From Neomegalonema sp. (GTDB lineage Bacteria; Pseudomonadota; Alphaproteobacteria; Rhodobacterales; Rhodobacteraceae), in assembly GCF_028688855.1 (NCBI RefSeq), contig NZ_JAQTXI010000003.1:1-64000 (forward strand): a DNA stretch of 64,000 nt, in the 5' to 3' direction. Below the pieces are notes generated by a model. That model was not told the origin of the DNA, made no database searches, and worked only from the letters and a program-made list of their open reading frames with translations. Of this stretch, positions 62,781 through 64,000 are shown in pieces (position 1 is the first letter of the stretch; each line of letters begins with the position of its first letter). The translations under genes were made by a program, and so were the position numbers.

Positions 62781-64000
62781 ATGAAGCGTAAGAGCCTGCT
62801 TTTGACGAGCAGCTGCTTGGTGGTCGCTGGCGCGGCGACCAGCGCGCTGGTGTCGGCGGCTTCGGCCGACGGCTACGGCGCTCAGATCTACGCGGCGGAC
62901 GCTGCGGCCCAGGCCGCCTACGCGGCTCAGGCCGGCGCGGCCTACGCGGTCCAGTCCGGCCAGGCCGGCTACGCCGCCCAGCCCGTCTACGGCGCGACCA
63001 CCACCTCGGCGGCCGGCTACGCCTCCGCCCCGGTTCAGGGCGCGCTCAGCGCCTCGGCCGCCGCCGCGGCCTTCGGCGGCGCCTATCCGCCGAACGCGGC
63101 CCCCGGCCGTTGCTACGCCCGCGTCGTGATCCCGGCCCAGTACCGCACGGTCACCGAGAACGTCGTGGCCTCCGAAGCCTCCGAGACGATCGAAGTCGTT
63201 CCGGCGACCTACAAGACGGTCACCGAGACCGTGGTCGTGCAGGAAGCCGCCGAGTCCCTCGAGGTCGTTCCGGCGACCTACCGCACCGTCTCCGAGACCG
63301 TCGTGGTCGAGGACGAGGGCGAGACGCTGGAAGTGATCCCGGCGACCTACCGCTCCGTCTCCGAGACCGTCGTGGTCGAGGAAGCCGCCGAGCAGCTGCG
63401 CGTCGTCCCGGCCCAGTTCCGCGCCGGCCAGCAGCAGATCGTCGTCGAGCCCGCCTACGAGGTGCTTGAGGCCGTTCCCGCCACCTTCCAGACCCTCCAG
63501 CAGGAAGTGGTCGTCGAGGACGGTTACGAGACCCTCCAGGTCGTTCCCCCGACCTTCCGCACCGTGCAGGAGACCGTGGTCGTCGAGCCCGCCTACGAGC
63601 AGGTCCAGATCGTCCCGCCGACCTTCCGCACCGCCGCCCAGGAGCTGGTCGTCGAGCCCGCCTACGAGACCCTCGAGGTGATCCCGGCCTCCTACCGCAC
63701 CGTCGAGCAGCAGGTCGTGGTCGAAGAGGCCTCCGAGACCCTGCAGGTCGTTCCGGCCACCTACCGCAGCGTCGCCGTCGCCGGCGCCCCTGACGAAGCG
63801 GCCGAGCAGCTTCAGGTCGTCCCGGCCACCTACCGCACCGTGACCGAGCAGGTCCTGGTCCAGGCCGAGGGCGAGCAGCACCAGGTCGTCCCGGCTCAGT
63901 ACGAGACCGTGTCCGACCGCGTGCTGGTCCGCGAGGCCTACACCACCTGGAAGCGCGGCGAGAACCCGATCGCGATCATCGACGCCATGGGCGGCGAGAT
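62781..64000 (+). CDS. Secreted 23-residue-repeat protein (3' end beyond the window)
   Basis: The ATG at 62781 follows GGAGAG, and the frame stays open to the right edge (406 codons seen). A signal peptide (MKRKSLLLTSSCLVVAGAAT, cleavage about residue 29) leads into an Ala/Tyr/Gln/Gly-rich stretch (about 31-110). After Cys111 come twelve 23-residue repeats of the form VVPATYRTV-E-VVVEEA-E-L-, ending REAYTTWKRGENPIAI. The repeat type is like the CYARV..PA.Y.TVTE segments in some OmpA-family envelope proteins, so an outer-membrane or cell-wall domain may follow. Function unknown. Confidence 0.8.
   Translation, partial: MKRKSLLLTSSCLVVAGAATSALVSAASADGYGAQIYAADAAAQAAYAAQAGAAYAVQSGQAGYAAQPVYGATTTSAAGYASAPVQGALSASAAAAAFGGAYPPNAAPGRCYARVVIPAQYRTVTENVVASEASETIEVVPATYKTVTETVVVQEAAESLEVVPATYRTVSETVVVEDEGETLEVIPATYRSVSETVVVEEAAEQLRVVPAQFRAGQQQIVVEPAYEVLEAVPATFQTLQQEVVVEDGYETLQVVPPTFRTVQETVVVEPAYEQVQIVPPTFRTAAQELVVEPAYETLEVIPASYRTVEQQVVVEEASETLQVVPATYRSVAVAGAPDEAAEQLQVVPATYRTVTEQVLVQAEGEQHQVVPAQYETVSDRVLVREAYTTWKRGENPIAIIDAMGGE
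63126..63953 (+). repeat. Twelve 69-bp coding repeats
   Basis: Units of exactly 69 bases start at 63126 and every 69 bases to 63885. The protein consensus is V-V/I-P-A-T-Y/F-R-T-V...VVVE..E.L. DNA identity is partial, so selection at protein level rather than recent duplication seems to maintain the period. Confidence 0.85.

Noticed and set aside
62640..63881. A 413-codon minus-strand frame with GGLDDH-like repeats
   Set aside because: The repeats are the reverse complement of the 23-residue coding repeats on the plus strand, which has the signal peptide and ribosome site.
63126..63953. Regular 69-bp repeats considered as a CRISPR or minisatellite array
   Set aside because: They lie in one open frame with amino-acid-level conservation and no unique spacers.

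Overview
The window is very GC-rich chromosomal DNA from an alphaproteobacterium, probably near Rhodobacterales. Support comes from an Irr-type Fur regulator beside fabA-fabB-fabI, the division ATPase MipZ, a solo Flp pilin, a HemP/Hmu haem locus, and methylmalonyl-CoA mutase. The genus cannot be fixed from sequence alone. Coding density is high and codons are mostly G/C-ending. I see no insertion sequence, prophage, integrase or CRISPR array. One intergenic palindromic repeat element lies upstream of purU.

Layout. 0-4.7 kb: the 3' end of irr, the unsaturated fatty-acid operon fabA-fabB-fabI, mipZ and rpmE. 4.9-9.5 kb: carB, then a low-density patch with small secreted Cys-containing proteins. 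9.5-15.3 kb: nhaA, xth, a cytochrome b561/YceI pair, gloB, an unknown membrane protein and a CPBP protease. A tRNA-Leu(UAA) follows at 15.4 kb. 15.6-22.7 kb: a TPR protein, a transporter-acetyltransferase pair, then ffh-rpsP-(GNAT)-rimM-trmD-rplS ending in a clear terminator. 22.7-24 kb: a PQQ-associated CXXCW protein and a cytochrome c. 24-30.1 kb: haem uptake, with tonB-hemP divergent from hmuSTUV. 30.8-33.1 kb: an acetate permease pair (actP and a DUF485 gene). 33.3-37.9 kb: capsule genes kpsS, an outer-membrane exporter and kpsC.

38-43.7 kb: gabD, an aminotransferase, pth, rplY, gph and rpe. 43.8-46.6 kb: an acetyltransferase and two tandem ParA-like ATPases with no ParB. 46.8-49 kb: methylmalonyl-CoA mutase with a candidate operator. 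49-55.3 kb: ispH, a clpP paralogue, creA, purU, a DMT transporter and ychF. 55.4-58.6 kb: glyS and glyQ. 58.9-60.9 kb: the Flp pilin, then a Zn metallohydrolase and a SoxYZ-like carrier of the quinoprotein relay type. 61-62.3 kb: glyA. The window ends inside a secreted protein built from exact 23-residue repeats.

Connections. Irr normally coordinates iron and haem genes, so it may act on the hemP/hmu region 26 kb away. The CXXCW protein, cytochrome c, SoxYZ-like carrier and MBL hydrolase look like scattered parts of one PQQ-dehydrogenase accessory system. The dehydrogenase is not in the window. Several promoters share a weak -35 and a TATAAG- or TAGG-like -10. Those of rpmE and rplY share an identical 15-mer.
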